A stretch of DNA of 27,487 nucleotides from Candidatus Mediterraneibacter colneyensis (GTDB taxonomy: Bacteria > Bacillota > Clostridia > Lachnospirales > Lachnospiraceae). The notes under the pieces are model-generated. The model worked only from the letters and a program-made list of their open reading frames with translations, was not told where the DNA came from and searched no databases. Of the stretch, positions 1 to 8,182 are shown one piece after another (the stretch's first letter is position 1; each line of letters starts with the position of its first letter). The DNA lies in the NCBI GenBank assembly GCA_019114745.1, contig DXEY01000019.1:1-27487 (forward strand), given 5' to 3'. A program made the translations under genes and the position numbers.

Positions 1-3000
1 TTCTCCGAATTGGATAAGTACGAGAACGGCCGGGAAGTCACCTATACCATTGAGGAAGTATCGGTAACGGGTTATGAAACCGAGATCAGCGGTTCCTCCT
101 CTACAGGCTTTACTATTACTAATACGCATACTCCGGAGACAGTCACGCTTTCCGGCGCCAAGACATGGGATGATGCCAACGATCAGGACGGTAAGCGTCC
201 CTCCTCCATCACGATCCGGCTCTATGCCAACGGGGTGGAGCTGAAAGATAAAGAGGTGACCGCTGACGATGATTGGAAATGGAGTTTTGCCGGCCTTCCG
301 AAGTACGAAGACGGCTCGGAGATCAAATATACCATTACCGAGGACACTGTGGGCGGATATACACCGGCCTATAATGGCCTCAACGTCACCAATACCTACA
401 CGCCGGAGCAGACCAGCGTTACGGTAACAAAGGCATGGGATGACAAGAACGATCAGGATGGTATCCGGCCTGAAAGTATCACAGTAAAACTGCTGGCGGA
501 TGGGCAGGAAACCGAGGAGACACTGACACTCAGCAGCGGTAACAACTGGATGGGAACCTTTAGCGGTCTGGACAAGTACAAAGACGGGAAGGAAATTACC
601 TACACCATTGAGGAAGTTTCGGTAAATGGTTATAGCACCGTGGTTACCGGTGACGCTTCCACAGGTTTCACAATTACGAACAGCCATACGCCTGAAACCA
701 TCAGCATCTCCGGCTCTAAGACGTGGGATGATGCAAATGACCAGGACGGCAAACGGCCTGAGAGCATCACGGTCAGCCTGTTGGCGGACGGAAGCAAGGT
801 GTCAGAAAAAGAAGTCACAGCTTCCGATAACTGGACATGGACGTTTGAGAACCTTCCGAAATATAAGGACGGGAAACCTGTCAACTATAGCATCCAGGAA
901 GAAGCTGTGCCAGGGTATACACCGTCCTACAGCGGCTACGATATAACCAACAGCTATACGCCGGGCAAGGTGGCAATATCTGCTACCAAATCCTGGCAGG
1001 ACAATAATGATCAGGACGGGCTGCGGCCACAGTCTGTTTCAGTGAAACTGCTGGCGGATGGCAAGGATACCGGAAAAACTTTAATCTTGAGTGAAGGCAA
1101 TGGATGGAGCGATACTTTCACCGGGCTGGACGAATACTCTGGCGGCGAAAAAATCACCTATACCATTGAGGAGGTGGAGGTAAACGGCTATGATACCGTG
1201 ATTACCGGCGATGCTTCCAAGGGATTCATCATTACCAACAGCCACACCCCGGAGACCATTACGATTTCCGGCTCTAAGACATGGGATGACGCGAACGATC
1301 AGGATGGCAAGCGCCCGGATTCCATCACCATCAACCTGCTGGCGAATGGAACGGAAGTGGCAGAAAAGATAGTCACCGCTGATGATTGGACATGGAGCTT
1401 TACCGACCTTCCCAAGTTTGCGGATGGTGAAGAAATCAAGTACACCATCACCGAGGATGCTGTGGATGGCTACACGCCAACCTATACAGACTTCAACGTC
1501 ACCAATACCTACACGCCGGAGCAGACCAGCGTAACGGTCACAAAGGCATGGGATGACGCGAACGATCAGGATGGAATCCGGCCGGAAAGCATTACCGTTA
1601 AGCTGCTGGCAAACGGCGAGGATACGAAGAAAGAGCTTGTTCTAAGCGATGGAAATAGCTGGACGGGCACCTTCATTGAACTGGACAAATACCAGAACGG
1701 GCAGGAAGTCGTCTATACCATCGAGGAAGTGGAGGTAAATGGTTATAGTACCGTGGTTACCGGTGACGCTTCCACAGGTTTCACAGTTACTAACAGCCAC
1801 ACCCCGGCTACTACGGAGGTTTCTGGTTCCAAGATATGGGATGACAAGGAGGATCAGGACGGAAAACGCCCGGATTCCATTACTATTCGTCTCTATGCCG
1901 ATGGCAAACAGGTGGATGCCGTGACTGTAACTGCCGAGGAAGGCTGGAAATGGAACTTTACGAACCTTTCCAAGTATGCAGATGGAAAAGAGATCACCTA
2001 TACCATCACTGAGGATGCCGTACCGGGCTACATCTCAGAGGTAGACGGCTTCAATGTTACAAACAGTTATACACCGGGCAAGACCAGCGTCACTGTGACA
2101 AAGGCCTGGAATGACGCGGGCAATCAGGACGGCCTGCGGCCTGCGGAAATCACTGTAAAGCTGCTGGCAGATGGAAAAGACACCGGGAAAACCCTGACTC
2201 TGAGCAAGGAAAACCGCTGGATGGGTATCTTCTCCGGTCTGGACGAGTACGCTGGCGGTGAGAAGATTGTTTACACCGTTGAGGAGGTATCAGTGGACGG
2301 CTACGACAGCGTGATTACCGGCGATGCCTCTACAGGCTTTGTGATTACCAACAGCCATACACCGGCGGAAATCGACCTCTCCGGCTCCAAGACGTGGGAC
2401 GACGCTGACAATCAGGACGGAAAACGCCCGGATTCCATTACCATCCGCCTCTACGCCAACGGCGAGCAGGTCAAGGTAGTGACTGTGACCGCTGAGGACG
2501 GCTGGAAGTGGAGCTTTACCAATCTGCCGAAGTATGAAAACGGCGAAGAAATCCGCTATACCATCACAGAGGATGTGATCCCCGGCTATCAATCCGAGGT
2601 GGACGGTATGGATGTGACCAACCACTACACGCCGGGCCAGATCAATATCCCTGTCACGAAGAATTGGCAGGATAAGGACGATGCAGATGGTATCCGACCG
2701 GACTCCATCACCGTGAAATTGTATGCGGATGGCAAGGATACCGGCAGGGAACTGGTTCTGGATCTGGAGAATAACTGGACGGGAAGCTTCGATGAACTGG
2801 ACGAGTACGCCGATGGCGTAAAAATCGTGTATACCATCGCGGAGATTGAAGTGGAGGGCTATGATACGGCGATCAGCGGAAGCGCAGAAACCGGCTTTGT
2901 TATCAGCAACAGCCACATGCCGGACATCCCGGACACGCCGAAGGATGATACCCCGCAGACCGGAGACACAACGAATCCGGTCCTGTGGGCAGCTCTTCTG

Positions 3001-3078
3001 GCAATATCCGGCACAGGTCTGACAGCAACACTGATAATTGGGAAAAGGAAGCGGTATCGCGGAAAGCACATGAAATAA
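1..3078 (+). CDS. Cna-B repeat surface protein, 5'-truncated by window edge
   Basis: This is the C-terminal 1025 codons of a large cell-wall protein. The frame is open from base 1, so the true start lies upstream; an apparent TTG start at base 10 is internal. Ten complete Cna protein B-type domains follow a partial one. They alternate between two subtypes: one with a TKAWDD...DGIRP core ending in TIEEVEVNGY, and one with SGSKTWDD...DGKRP ending in TITEDAVPGY. These domains are beta-sandwich stalk modules, often carrying Lys-Asn isopeptide bonds in surface adhesins and pilins. The C-terminus has a Pro/Asp/Thr linker, a DTPQTGD sorting motif (a variant of LPXTG), a hydrophobic helix and a KRKRYRGK positive tail. 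It is therefore predicted to be sortase-anchored to peptidoglycan. The ligand-binding N-terminus is outside the window. The only sortase nearby is broken. Confidence 0.93.
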   Translation, partial: FSELDKYENGREVTYTIEEVSVTGYETEISGSSSTGFTITNTHTPETVTLSGAKTWDDANDQDGKRPSSITIRLYANGVELKDKEVTADDDWKWSFAGLPKYEDGSEIKYTITEDTVGGYTPAYNGLNVTNTYTPEQTSVTVTKAWDDKNDQDGIRPESITVKLLADGQETEETLTLSSGNNWMGTFSGLDKYKDGKEITYTIEEVSVNGYSTVVTGDASTGFTITNSHTPETISISGSKTWDDANDQDGKRPESITVSLLADGSKVSEKEVTASDNWTWTFENLPKYKDGKPVNYSIQEEAVPGYTPSYSGYDITNSYTPGKVAISATKSWQDNNDQDGLRPQSVSVKLLADGKDTGKTLILSEGNGWSDTFTGLDEYSGGEKITYTIEEVEVNGYDTVITGDASKGFIITNSHTPETITISGSKTWDDANDQDGKRPDSITINLLANGTEVAEKIVTADDWTWSFTDLPKFADGEEIKYTITEDAVDGYTPTYTDFNVTNTYTPEQTSVTVTKAWDDANDQDGIRPESITVKLLANGEDTKKELVLSDGNSWTGTFIELDKYQNGQEVVYTIEEVEVNGYSTVVTGDASTGFTVTNSHTPATTEVSGSKIWDDKEDQDGKRPDSITIRLYADGKQVDAVTVTAEEGWKWNFTNLSKYADGKEITYTITEDAVPGYISEVDGFNVTNSYTPGKTSVTVTKAWNDAGNQDGLRPAEITVKLLADGKDTGKTLTLSKENRWMGIFSGLDEYAGGEKIVYTVEEVSVDGYDSVITGDASTGFVITNSHTPAEIDLSGSKTWDDADNQDGKRPDSITIRLYANGEQVKVVTVTAEDGWKWSFTNLPKYENGEEIRYTITEDVIPGYQSEVDGMDVTNHYTPGQINIPVTKNWQDKDDADGIRPDSITVKLYADGKDTGRELVLDLENNWTGSFDELDEYADGVKIVYTIAEIEVEGYDTAISGSAETGFVISNSHMPDIPDTPKDDTPQTGDTTNPVLWAALLAISGTGLTATLIIGKRKRYRGKHMK
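166..2667 (+). repeat. 558-bp higher-order tandem repeat within the Cna-B gene
   Basis: The conserved Trp codon of each domain falls at 166, 436, 724, 994, 1282, 1549, 1837, 2107, 2395 and 2665. Spacing alternates 270 and 288 bp (one 267), so the repeating unit is a pair of domains of about 186 residues. Long stretches are nearly identical at DNA level between copies, for example around 391-450 and 1501-1560. This suggests recent duplication or gene conversion and copy-number instability. Confidence 0.9.
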
Positions 3079-3086
3079 GGAATGAG

Positions 3087-3124
3087 GCGGCAAGGCAGGC
3101 GCATAACCTGTCCTGCCGCTTTTT
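3087..3124 (+). terminator. Rho-independent terminator after the Cna-B gene
   Basis: A 13-bp stem (3087-3099 with 3107-3119; one mismatch and one G-U pair) with a 7-nt loop is followed by a T run (3120-3124), nine bases after the stop codon. Confidence 0.88.
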
Positions 3125-3182
3125 GCGATGGCGACGAGCCAAAGTCCGGGCTCGCCCGAGACCTTGGCGACCGCTTACAATC

Positions 3183-3209
3183 CCGGAATGTGCCTTTTGG
3201 CACTTCCGG
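3183..3209. other. Hairpin in the Cna-B/sortase intergenic region
   Basis: CCGGAATGTGCC and GGCACTTCCGG form an 11-bp stem with one bulge and a TTTT loop. It is not followed by a T run, so it is not a clear terminator. Its role is unknown; it lies just upstream of a ribosome binding site at 3219-3224. Confidence 0.5.
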
Positions 3210-3228
3210 TGATTCTATAAGGAGCAAT

Positions 3229-3492
3229 GTGAGACGAAATATAAAAAGATAATCCGTACTTTGGCTCTGCCCCTGTTCTCCAGCCTTTTTCTTCTTTCCG
3301 CTGCACTGGTTATTTCCTGTCTTGGGGAGAGCGGGCGCAGTCAGTGTGATACCTGGGACATACTCTGTGTCATTCCCGTGTCTACTGGCTTTTGGTGAAA
3401 CGCGCGGGAAACATATATTGAAAAGAACTGTTAAAGTTGCCAAATGCTCACCGGATCTACATACAAAGGACACAATTTTACTTTATAAATAA
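3229..3492 (+). pseudogene. Frameshifted small secreted/lipoprotein-like remnant
   Basis: A good ribosome binding site (AAGGAG, 3219-3224) is followed by GTG at 3229, but that frame stops at 3250-3252 after RRNIKR. One extra A in the A-run at 3243-3247 would let it continue as a Lys/Arg-rich start and a hydrophobic signal-peptide-like segment, ending with ALVISC near 3310, in the frame that stops at 3396-3398. The GTG frame itself is open again from 3253 to 3492 and, past about 3325, reads IPGTYSVSFPCLLAF and onward, which resembles a secreted beta-rich protein. The pattern fits a short exported protein broken by two compensating indels. No family was recognised. The alternative is non-coding sequence with a chance hydrophobic frame. 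Confidence 0.4.
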
Positions 3493-3558
3493 ACCATGAT
3501 CGGTGGATTATGGTAACGGGCAGGAAACGCTATAAATGCACAAACGAGGTGAAAAAAT

Positions 3559-3810
3559 GTGGATGATTTAAGGCATGCCAACATTGCATTAGATTTGTTT
3601 TGTGTCATTTTATGTCTATTGCCCCTCGTTTATTTGGTAAGTAATCAACGATATAAGCAAAAGCTGAACAGTTATATCGGCATACTGGAGATCCCATCTC
3701 TGGATCTGTCATTACCAGTCATGAATGAGTGGGATCTGACACTGTTTACCTGCACTTCTGGCGGACAGGCACGGGCGACTGTCCGGTGCTTAAAAACAAT
3801 TTCTTTTTAA
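3559..3810 (+). pseudogene. Internally deleted sortase (83 codons)
   Basis: The frame starts at GTG 3559, 7 nt after GAGGTG (3546-3551); the overlapping ATG at 3557 stops after four codons. Residues 10-30 form a membrane anchor. Residues 39-58 (YIGILEIPSLDLSLPVMNEW) match the N-terminal strand of clostridial sortases that normally continue into the catalytic-His region. Here the sequence jumps straight to the catalytic C-terminal strand DLTLFTCTSGGQARATVRC, with Cys65 in a TLxTC motif and Arg72 as candidate catalytic Arg. Normal members are about 200 residues or more, so roughly 100 central codons, including the catalytic His, are missing. The protein should be inactive. It is probably the former partner sortase of the upstream Cna-B protein. 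Confidence 0.82.
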
Positions 3811-3975
3811 GGATCAGGCAGCAGGCAAAAGCATAAAAGAAACCCCGGAGTTTTAAAATAGCATGCTATCTGTTATAAACCCGGAGAAACGTGATGCCTT
3901 CCCCGTATTGTGTTTGTGTGGTACAATATAAGGCGGTATTACAGATGAATTGTATGAAAGAGAGGATGATCGGTC
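3811..3975 (+). promoter_or_regulatory. Intergenic region with extended -10 promoter for the CMD gene
   Basis: TGTGGTACAAT (TACAAT at 3922-3927, with TGn before it) is an extended -10 element without a clear -35. A GAGAGGA ribosome binding site lies just before the ATG at 3976. The same GTGGTACAATAT string recurs upstream of the response regulator. Nothing else recognisable lies in this stretch. Confidence 0.6.
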
Positions 3976-4725
3976 ATGACAGAAGCAGCAGAAAAGTATT
4001 TTGAGAAATTATATCCGGACGGAGGATTCAGACTGGCATCTGCGGATCCTGAGTTTGCAGAGCTTTTTATAAATTTTTCCTGTGATGAGGTAGTGAATCA
4101 GGATGATCTTGACGACCGCACCAGGATGATGGTGATCCTGGCAGCGCTCCTTGGATGCCAGGGACTCCATGAGTTCAAGGAGATACTGCCCGGAGCCCTG
4201 AATCTCGGCGTGACCCCGGTAGAGGTAAAAGAGATCGTCTATCAGGCGTGCGCATATCTCGGGATCGGCAGAGTGCGTCCGTTTTTTGATGCGGTGAATG
4301 AAGTGCTGACAGAGAAGGGGATTGCGCTTCCGCTGGAAGGGCAGGCGACGACAACGGTAGAGAACCATGTGGAGAAGGGAGAACAGACCCAGGTGGAGAT
4401 ATTCGGCGACGGAATGAAGGGGTTTGCTTCTTCAGGCCCGGAAGAGAGCCGTCACATCAACAGGTGGCTTTCCGGCAACTGTTTCGGCGATTACTATACC
4501 CGTAAAGGACTTGATTACAGACAGCGTGAGATGATCACCTTCTGTTTTCTGGCGGCACAGGGCGGATGCGAGCCTCAGCTTACTTCCCATTCCGCAGCCA
4601 ATATGATGCTCGGAAATGACAAAGCCTTCCTGATCAGGGTCGTCTCCCAGTGCCTGCCGTATATCGGATATCCGAGGAGTTTAAATGCGCTCAGGTGCGT
4701 GAATGACGCGGCAGCGCAGGGGTAA
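3976..4725 (+). CDS. Carboxymuconolactone decarboxylase (CMD) family protein, two domains
   Basis: This 249-residue soluble protein has two all-helical CMD-like units, about residues 30-115 and 150-240. The first carries DDRTRMMVILAALLG, then GVTPVEVKEIVYQACAYLGIGR; the second repeats the pattern with DYRQREMITFCFLAAQGG. The CMD/AhpD superfamily includes decarboxylases and peroxidase partners. The AhpD CxxC redox pair is absent: only single Cys residues occur at the equivalent helices (GCQGLHEF and GGCEPQ). A thiol-peroxidase role is therefore not supported and the substrate is unknown. It is monocistronic, with its own promoter and terminator. Confidence 0.85.
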   Translation: MTEAAEKYFEKLYPDGGFRLASADPEFAELFINFSCDEVVNQDDLDDRTRMMVILAALLGCQGLHEFKEILPGALNLGVTPVEVKEIVYQACAYLGIGRVRPFFDAVNEVLTEKGIALPLEGQATTTVENHVEKGEQTQVEIFGDGMKGFASSGPEESRHINRWLSGNCFGDYYTRKGLDYRQREMITFCFLAAQGGCEPQLTSHSAANMMLGNDKAFLIRVVSQCLPYIGYPRSLNALRCVNDAAAQG

Positions 4726-4753
4726 CACTGTAAGTTAGCTGCTGCGGGATCAT

Positions 4754-4801
4754 ACCTCCTGTGTACAAAAGGTTAAGCCTTTGTAAACAGGAGGTTTTTT
4801 T
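4754..4801 (+). terminator. Rho-independent terminator after the CMD gene
   Basis: A long stem (ACCTCCTGTGTACAAAAGG at 4754-4772 with CCTTTGTAAACAGGAGGT at 4778-4795, small mismatch) and a 5-nt loop are followed by a T run to 4801. Confidence 0.93.
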
Positions 4802-4866
4802 CGGGATAAATGAGGAAAGAAAGTGTCAGGATGGGGATTTCTCTCTGGATATTACGTCTGCAGTGA

Positions 4867-4875
4867 TGTTATAAT
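4867..4875 (+). promoter_or_regulatory. Extended -10 promoter of pyk
   Basis: TGTTATAAT (TATAAT at 4870-4875 with TGn) lies about 70 bases before the pyk start. The -35 region is poor (TGGATA around 4846). Confidence 0.65.
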
Positions 4876-4946
4876 AACTTTAGCAGTTCACTCAAATGAA
4901 GAACTGTCGGCTATCAAAGCAAGGAGTTATCCGGAAAGGAAAAAAC

Positions 4947-6368
4947 ATGAGAAAGACAAAGATCATCTGTACACTTGGCCCCGCCACTGACCGGGAAGGT
5001 ATCCTGGAAGCCCTCATCAGGGAGGGAATGGATGTGGCTCGTTTTAATTTTTCGCACGGAACCCACGAAGAACAGAAGCTGCGGCTGGAGAAGCTGAAGA
5101 CGCTGCGCAGGCAGTTTGACAGGCCGATCGCGGCGCTCCTTGATACGAAAGGGCCGGAGATCCGTATCGGATGCTTTAAGGAGCATAAGATCACTCTGGA
5201 AGAAGGACAGGAGTTTACCCTTGTAAATGACGAGACTGACGGGACAAAACAGCAGGTATCTATTACTTATAAGGAGCTCTATAAGGACGTTAAGCCCGGG
5301 GATTCTATTCTGATCGACGACGGACTGGTCGGAATGGAAGTCGTCAATATCGTCGGAAAAGATATTGTCTGTATTGTAAAGAACGGAGGCGATATTTCAG
5401 ACCACAAAGGGGTCAACGTGCCCGGCGTGGAACTTAAGATGCCTTTTATCAGTCAGAAGGACAGGGAGGATATCCTCTTTGGGATTAAAGAGGACTTTGA
5501 TTTTGTCGCAGCTTCTTTTACCAGGACGGCGGACGATGTAAGAGAGATGCGCGCACTGTTAAATGAGAACGGCGGCGAAGGTATCAATATTATTGCCAAG
5601 ATCGAGAACCAGCAGGGGGTCGACAATATTGACGCGATCATAGAGGAAGCCGACGGGATCATGATCGCGAGAGGGGATATGGGAGTGGAGATCCCTCTGG
5701 AGCATGTGCCGATCATCCAGCAGAGGATTATCGAAAAGGTGTATGAGGCCGGAAAAGTCGTTATTACAGCGACGCAGATGCTCGATTCCATGATGATACA
5801 TCCCCGTCCGACCCGCGCTGAGGCGACCGATGTTGCCAATGCGATCGCACAGGGGACAAGCGCGATCATGCTTTCCGGCGAGACTGCGGCGGGCAGATAT
5901 CCGGTGGAGGCGGTCAGGATGATGGTCAAGATCGCCGTACATATGGAGCGCAATATCGACTACAATGCTATTTTCCGCAGGAGAGAGCGGAGCGAAGATC
6001 CGGATATCACTAATGCGATCTCACACGCTACCTGTATGACCGCTATTGACCTGAAAGCCAATGCGATCCTGGCAGTGAGCAAGACCGGAAACACGGCGCG
6101 TATGATCTCCAAGTACCGCCCGGAATGCCTGATCGCAGGATGTTCCAGCTCTGAAAAAGTATACCGGCAGCTTAATCTTTCCTGGGGGATCCTGCCCCTG
6201 CAGATCCGGGAAGAATACAGTTCCGAGATCCTCTGCCTGCGGGCGGTTGAAGCGGCGCAGGCCCATGGGATCGTAGAGGAAGGTGACAAAGTTGTGTTTA
6301 CAGGCGGTATCCCGCTGGGGATTCCCGGACGGACAAACCTGATCCGGGTATGCATCGTAGGAGAGTAG
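4947..6368 (+). CDS. pyk: Pyruvate kinase
   Basis: Converts phosphoenolpyruvate and ADP to pyruvate and ATP in the last step of glycolysis (cytosol, homotetramer in the family). At 473 residues it has the normal length of the clostridial form without the extra C-terminal PEP-utiliser domain found in Bacillus. Visible motifs: MDVARFNFSHG (28-38), LLDTKGPEIRIG (64-75), the AKIEN lysine motif, GIMIARGDMGVEIP, and ATQMLDSM followed by PRPTRAEATDVANAI. The start is taken at ATG 4947, preceded by GGAAAGGA at the right distance and beginning MRKTKIICTLGP, the usual family N-terminus. The frame is open 17 codons further upstream, but that extension has no family counterpart. Confidence 0.97.
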   Translation: MRKTKIICTLGPATDREGILEALIREGMDVARFNFSHGTHEEQKLRLEKLKTLRRQFDRPIAALLDTKGPEIRIGCFKEHKITLEEGQEFTLVNDETDGTKQQVSITYKELYKDVKPGDSILIDDGLVGMEVVNIVGKDIVCIVKNGGDISDHKGVNVPGVELKMPFISQKDREDILFGIKEDFDFVAASFTRTADDVREMRALLNENGGEGINIIAKIENQQGVDNIDAIIEEADGIMIARGDMGVEIPLEHVPIIQQRIIEKVYEAGKVVITATQMLDSMMIHPRPTRAEATDVANAIAQGTSAIMLSGETAAGRYPVEAVRMMVKIAVHMERNIDYNAIFRRRERSEDPDITNAISHATCMTAIDLKANAILAVSKTGNTARMISKYRPECLIAGCSSSEKVYRQLNLSWGILPLQIREEYSSEILCLRAVEAAQAHGIVEEGDKVVFTGGIPLGIPGRTNLIRVCIVGE

Positions 6369-6401
6369 GGTACCGTCAGTCCGGGCGGACAGCGGGGATG
6401 A

Positions 6402-6686
6402 TTATGAGAAAGCGGTTATCAGGGACAGCCCGATGATGGCTGCCGCCGCAGCCGCGTAGATCAGTGTGATCACGAGGCAGATCTTCATCAGGGCATTTTT
6501 CACGCCTGCTGTCACATAGGCCAGGAGGGTGAAGATCCCGCTGAAGATCATAAAGGCGGCATAGGAGTAGACGATGATCTCCGCTGCCGGGCTTTCCAGC
6601 GCCCAGTCAAAGGTGCGGAGCGGCAGGATCGTCCAGGGGATGAAGATCATAATCGTGCCGATTGATGTTAAAAGTTTTTCTTTCAT
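6402..6686 (-). CDS. Small membrane protein, last gene of the ABC transporter operon
   Basis: A 94-residue protein with about three hydrophobic segments (residues 6-24, 36-58, 64-92). No family recognised. It starts 6 nt after the stop of the second ABC permease, and its ribosome binding site (AAGGAG) lies inside the end of that gene. It is therefore cotranscribed and probably translationally coupled. Position suggests an accessory or immunity subunit for the transporter, but that is inference only. It is convergent with pyk, with 33 nt between the stops and no clear terminator. Confidence 0.72.
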   Translation of the reverse strand: MKEKLLTSIGTIMIFIPWTILPLRTFDWALESPAAEIIVYSYAAFMIFSGIFTLLAYVTAGVKNALMKICLVITLIYAAAAAAIIGLSLITAFS

Positions 6687-6692
6687 AATTCA

Positions 6693-7463
6693 TTATCTCC
6701 TTTCAGCCCGCCCGAAATACAGGCAGGAAATCAGTAAACAGATCAGTGTGATACTTATAGCGGCCGGAAGCCAGGGGACCAGATCCATTTGTCTCTCCCC
6801 GAAGTTTTCAGCCGCTTTGCCGTATTCGGCAGTGACCAGATAGAACGGGTATCCCATCGGATAGAGGAACCATGCTTTTGTGTTGTTGATGAGCACGCTC
6901 GGCACGATGGAGGCAAGCCCGATGCCTATGGAAAATACAGGGGTCTGTATGCATACAGCGATCAGCCAGAACACGGAGAGCATGGGAAGGGAAACAAGGT
7001 ACAGCTTCACAAGTATGGGGAACACGTAGTCCGGCATGAGGATAAAATTGTAGTCCTGCGCTGCCCCTGCGATCCCGGCGCTGATATAGTAGGCGGCAGC
7101 CATGAGCAGGACGAACACCGCGGAAATGACTGCGAGCACGAAGAACTTTGCCAGGCACAGAAGCGGCGCTGACGCCGGAAGGGAGAGCATCTTGAGGATG
7201 CCTTTGTTGGCGCGCTCCGTCTGGATGAGCAGGACGGTGGACGCGACCATGACCGCCGGAAAAATGAACCATGCCATTCCCATAAATCCCTGGATGAAGA
7301 AGCTGTGCTCAGGAGAGATCCCGATATCATCCATAGTAAAGTTGAGACCGGCGTTTAATACATTTGGCAGCCACAGGATAACAGCGGACGCGATCAGGAT
7401 CAGCAGGATCCTGGAGCGTTTTATTTTTTTAAATTCGGCTTTTGTCATACGGAAAATATTCAT
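6693..7463 (-). CDS. ABC-2 type permease (antimicrobial peptide immunity type), second subunit
   Basis: This 256-residue integral membrane protein has about six hydrophobic helices. Its N-terminus, MNIFRMTKAEFKKIKRSR, is the short basic cytoplasmic leader typical of LanE/LanG and BcrB-like permeases. The ERANKGILKMLSLP stretch between helices 2 and 3 parallels ADHALLKMQSLPA in the other permease. The start is ATG 7463, after AGGAGG; its ATG overlaps the upstream permease's stop as ATGA. An in-frame extension to 7967 only reflects overlap with the neighbouring gene. It likely pairs with the upstream permease and ATPase to expel or detach peptide antibiotics from the membrane. Confidence 0.85.
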   Translation of the reverse strand: MNIFRMTKAEFKKIKRSRILLILIASAVILWLPNVLNAGLNFTMDDIGISPEHSFFIQGFMGMAWFIFPAVMVASTVLLIQTERANKGILKMLSLPASAPLLCLAKFFVLAVISAVFVLLMAAAYYISAGIAGAAQDYNFILMPDYVFPILVKLYLVSLPMLSVFWLIAVCIQTPVFSIGIGLASIVPSVLINNTKAWFLYPMGYPFYLVTAEYGKAAENFGERQMDLVPWLPAAISITLICLLISCLYFGRAERR

Positions 7464-8182
7464 ACGGATAACCTCCTGATTTTTAAGTAAATGATTTCTG
7501 CCATGCAGACAGCTCCGGTCTCGCACAGGGCGGCAGTGCAGTACCGCAGGACATGGTCTGCGGAGACGCCGGGGAGGACCCGGAAGGGCAGGGCATAGGG
7601 GAACAGGCTGGCGATGAAGTTGTCGGTGGGCAGCATGGTTGCCATAAAGATGCACAGGATACAGATGCCCAGCGAGTTCCACATGTTCCGGCATACAGAT
7701 GCGATCATAAGCGAGAGCGCTGCCGCCGGAAGTGTGAGAAGGAAGGAAAACCCCAGGCTTTTCAGCAGCTCGGCAAAAAGCGCGGCGTCTCCGTCCAGAT
7801 AGCGCATCCCGCAGTAATACAGGGCGGTTGTTTCCAATACTGCCACGATAAGAAAGAGCGGGATGAGCAGGCACAGTTTTCCGAAAAACAGACCGGACTC
7901 CCGGGCTGGCAGGGACTGCATTTTCAAAAGGGCATGATCCGCGTATTCGATATGGTACAGGATGCACGCCCCTGCCGTGAGCAGGAGGAGATTGAGCATG
8001 GCGAGCATCTGGCTGTTGGCGTCGAGAAGGATCGAGGCGGGCGTGCCTGCCATGGCGGCGAAGGTGTCCGTCCGGACGGCTGTATTGATGATGGGAAGGG
8101 CTGCCGCCGCGGCTCCTCCGGCGAGAAAGGCTGGGACAAGCCCGGTTCTCCTGATTTTTTTACATTCCAGAGCAATCTTCAT
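7460..8182 (-). CDS. ABC-2 type permease (antimicrobial peptide immunity type), first subunit
   Basis: A 240-residue membrane protein with about six hydrophobic segments and the N-terminus MKIALECKKIRRTG, typical of LanE/MutE-like immunity permeases. It contains the loop YADHALLKMQSLPARE, which has a counterpart in the neighbouring permease. The start codon overlaps the ATPase stop (ATGA at 8179-8182), and the end overlaps the next permease in the same way, so the three genes form a translationally coupled set. The exact substrate (lantibiotic, bacitracin or other peptide) cannot be read from sequence. Confidence 0.85.
   Translation of the reverse strand: MKIALECKKIRRTGLVPAFLAGGAAAAALPIINTAVRTDTFAAMAGTPASILLDANSQMLAMLNLLLLTAGACILYHIEYADHALLKMQSLPARESGLFFGKLCLLIPLFLIVAVLETTALYYCGMRYLDGDAALFAELLKSLGFSFLLTLPAAALSLMIASVCRNMWNSLGICILCIFMATMLPTDNFIASLFPYALPFRVLPGVSADHVLRYCTAALCETGAVCMAEIIYLKIRRLSV

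Noticed and set aside
2290..3093. 267-codon minus-strand frame over the Cna-B repeats
   Set aside because: It mirrors the repeat structure of the adhesin and lacks a start context.
6369..6401. Possible terminator between pyk and the small membrane gene
   Set aside because: Only a 5-bp stem (GTCCG/CGGAC) without a T run; not convincing.
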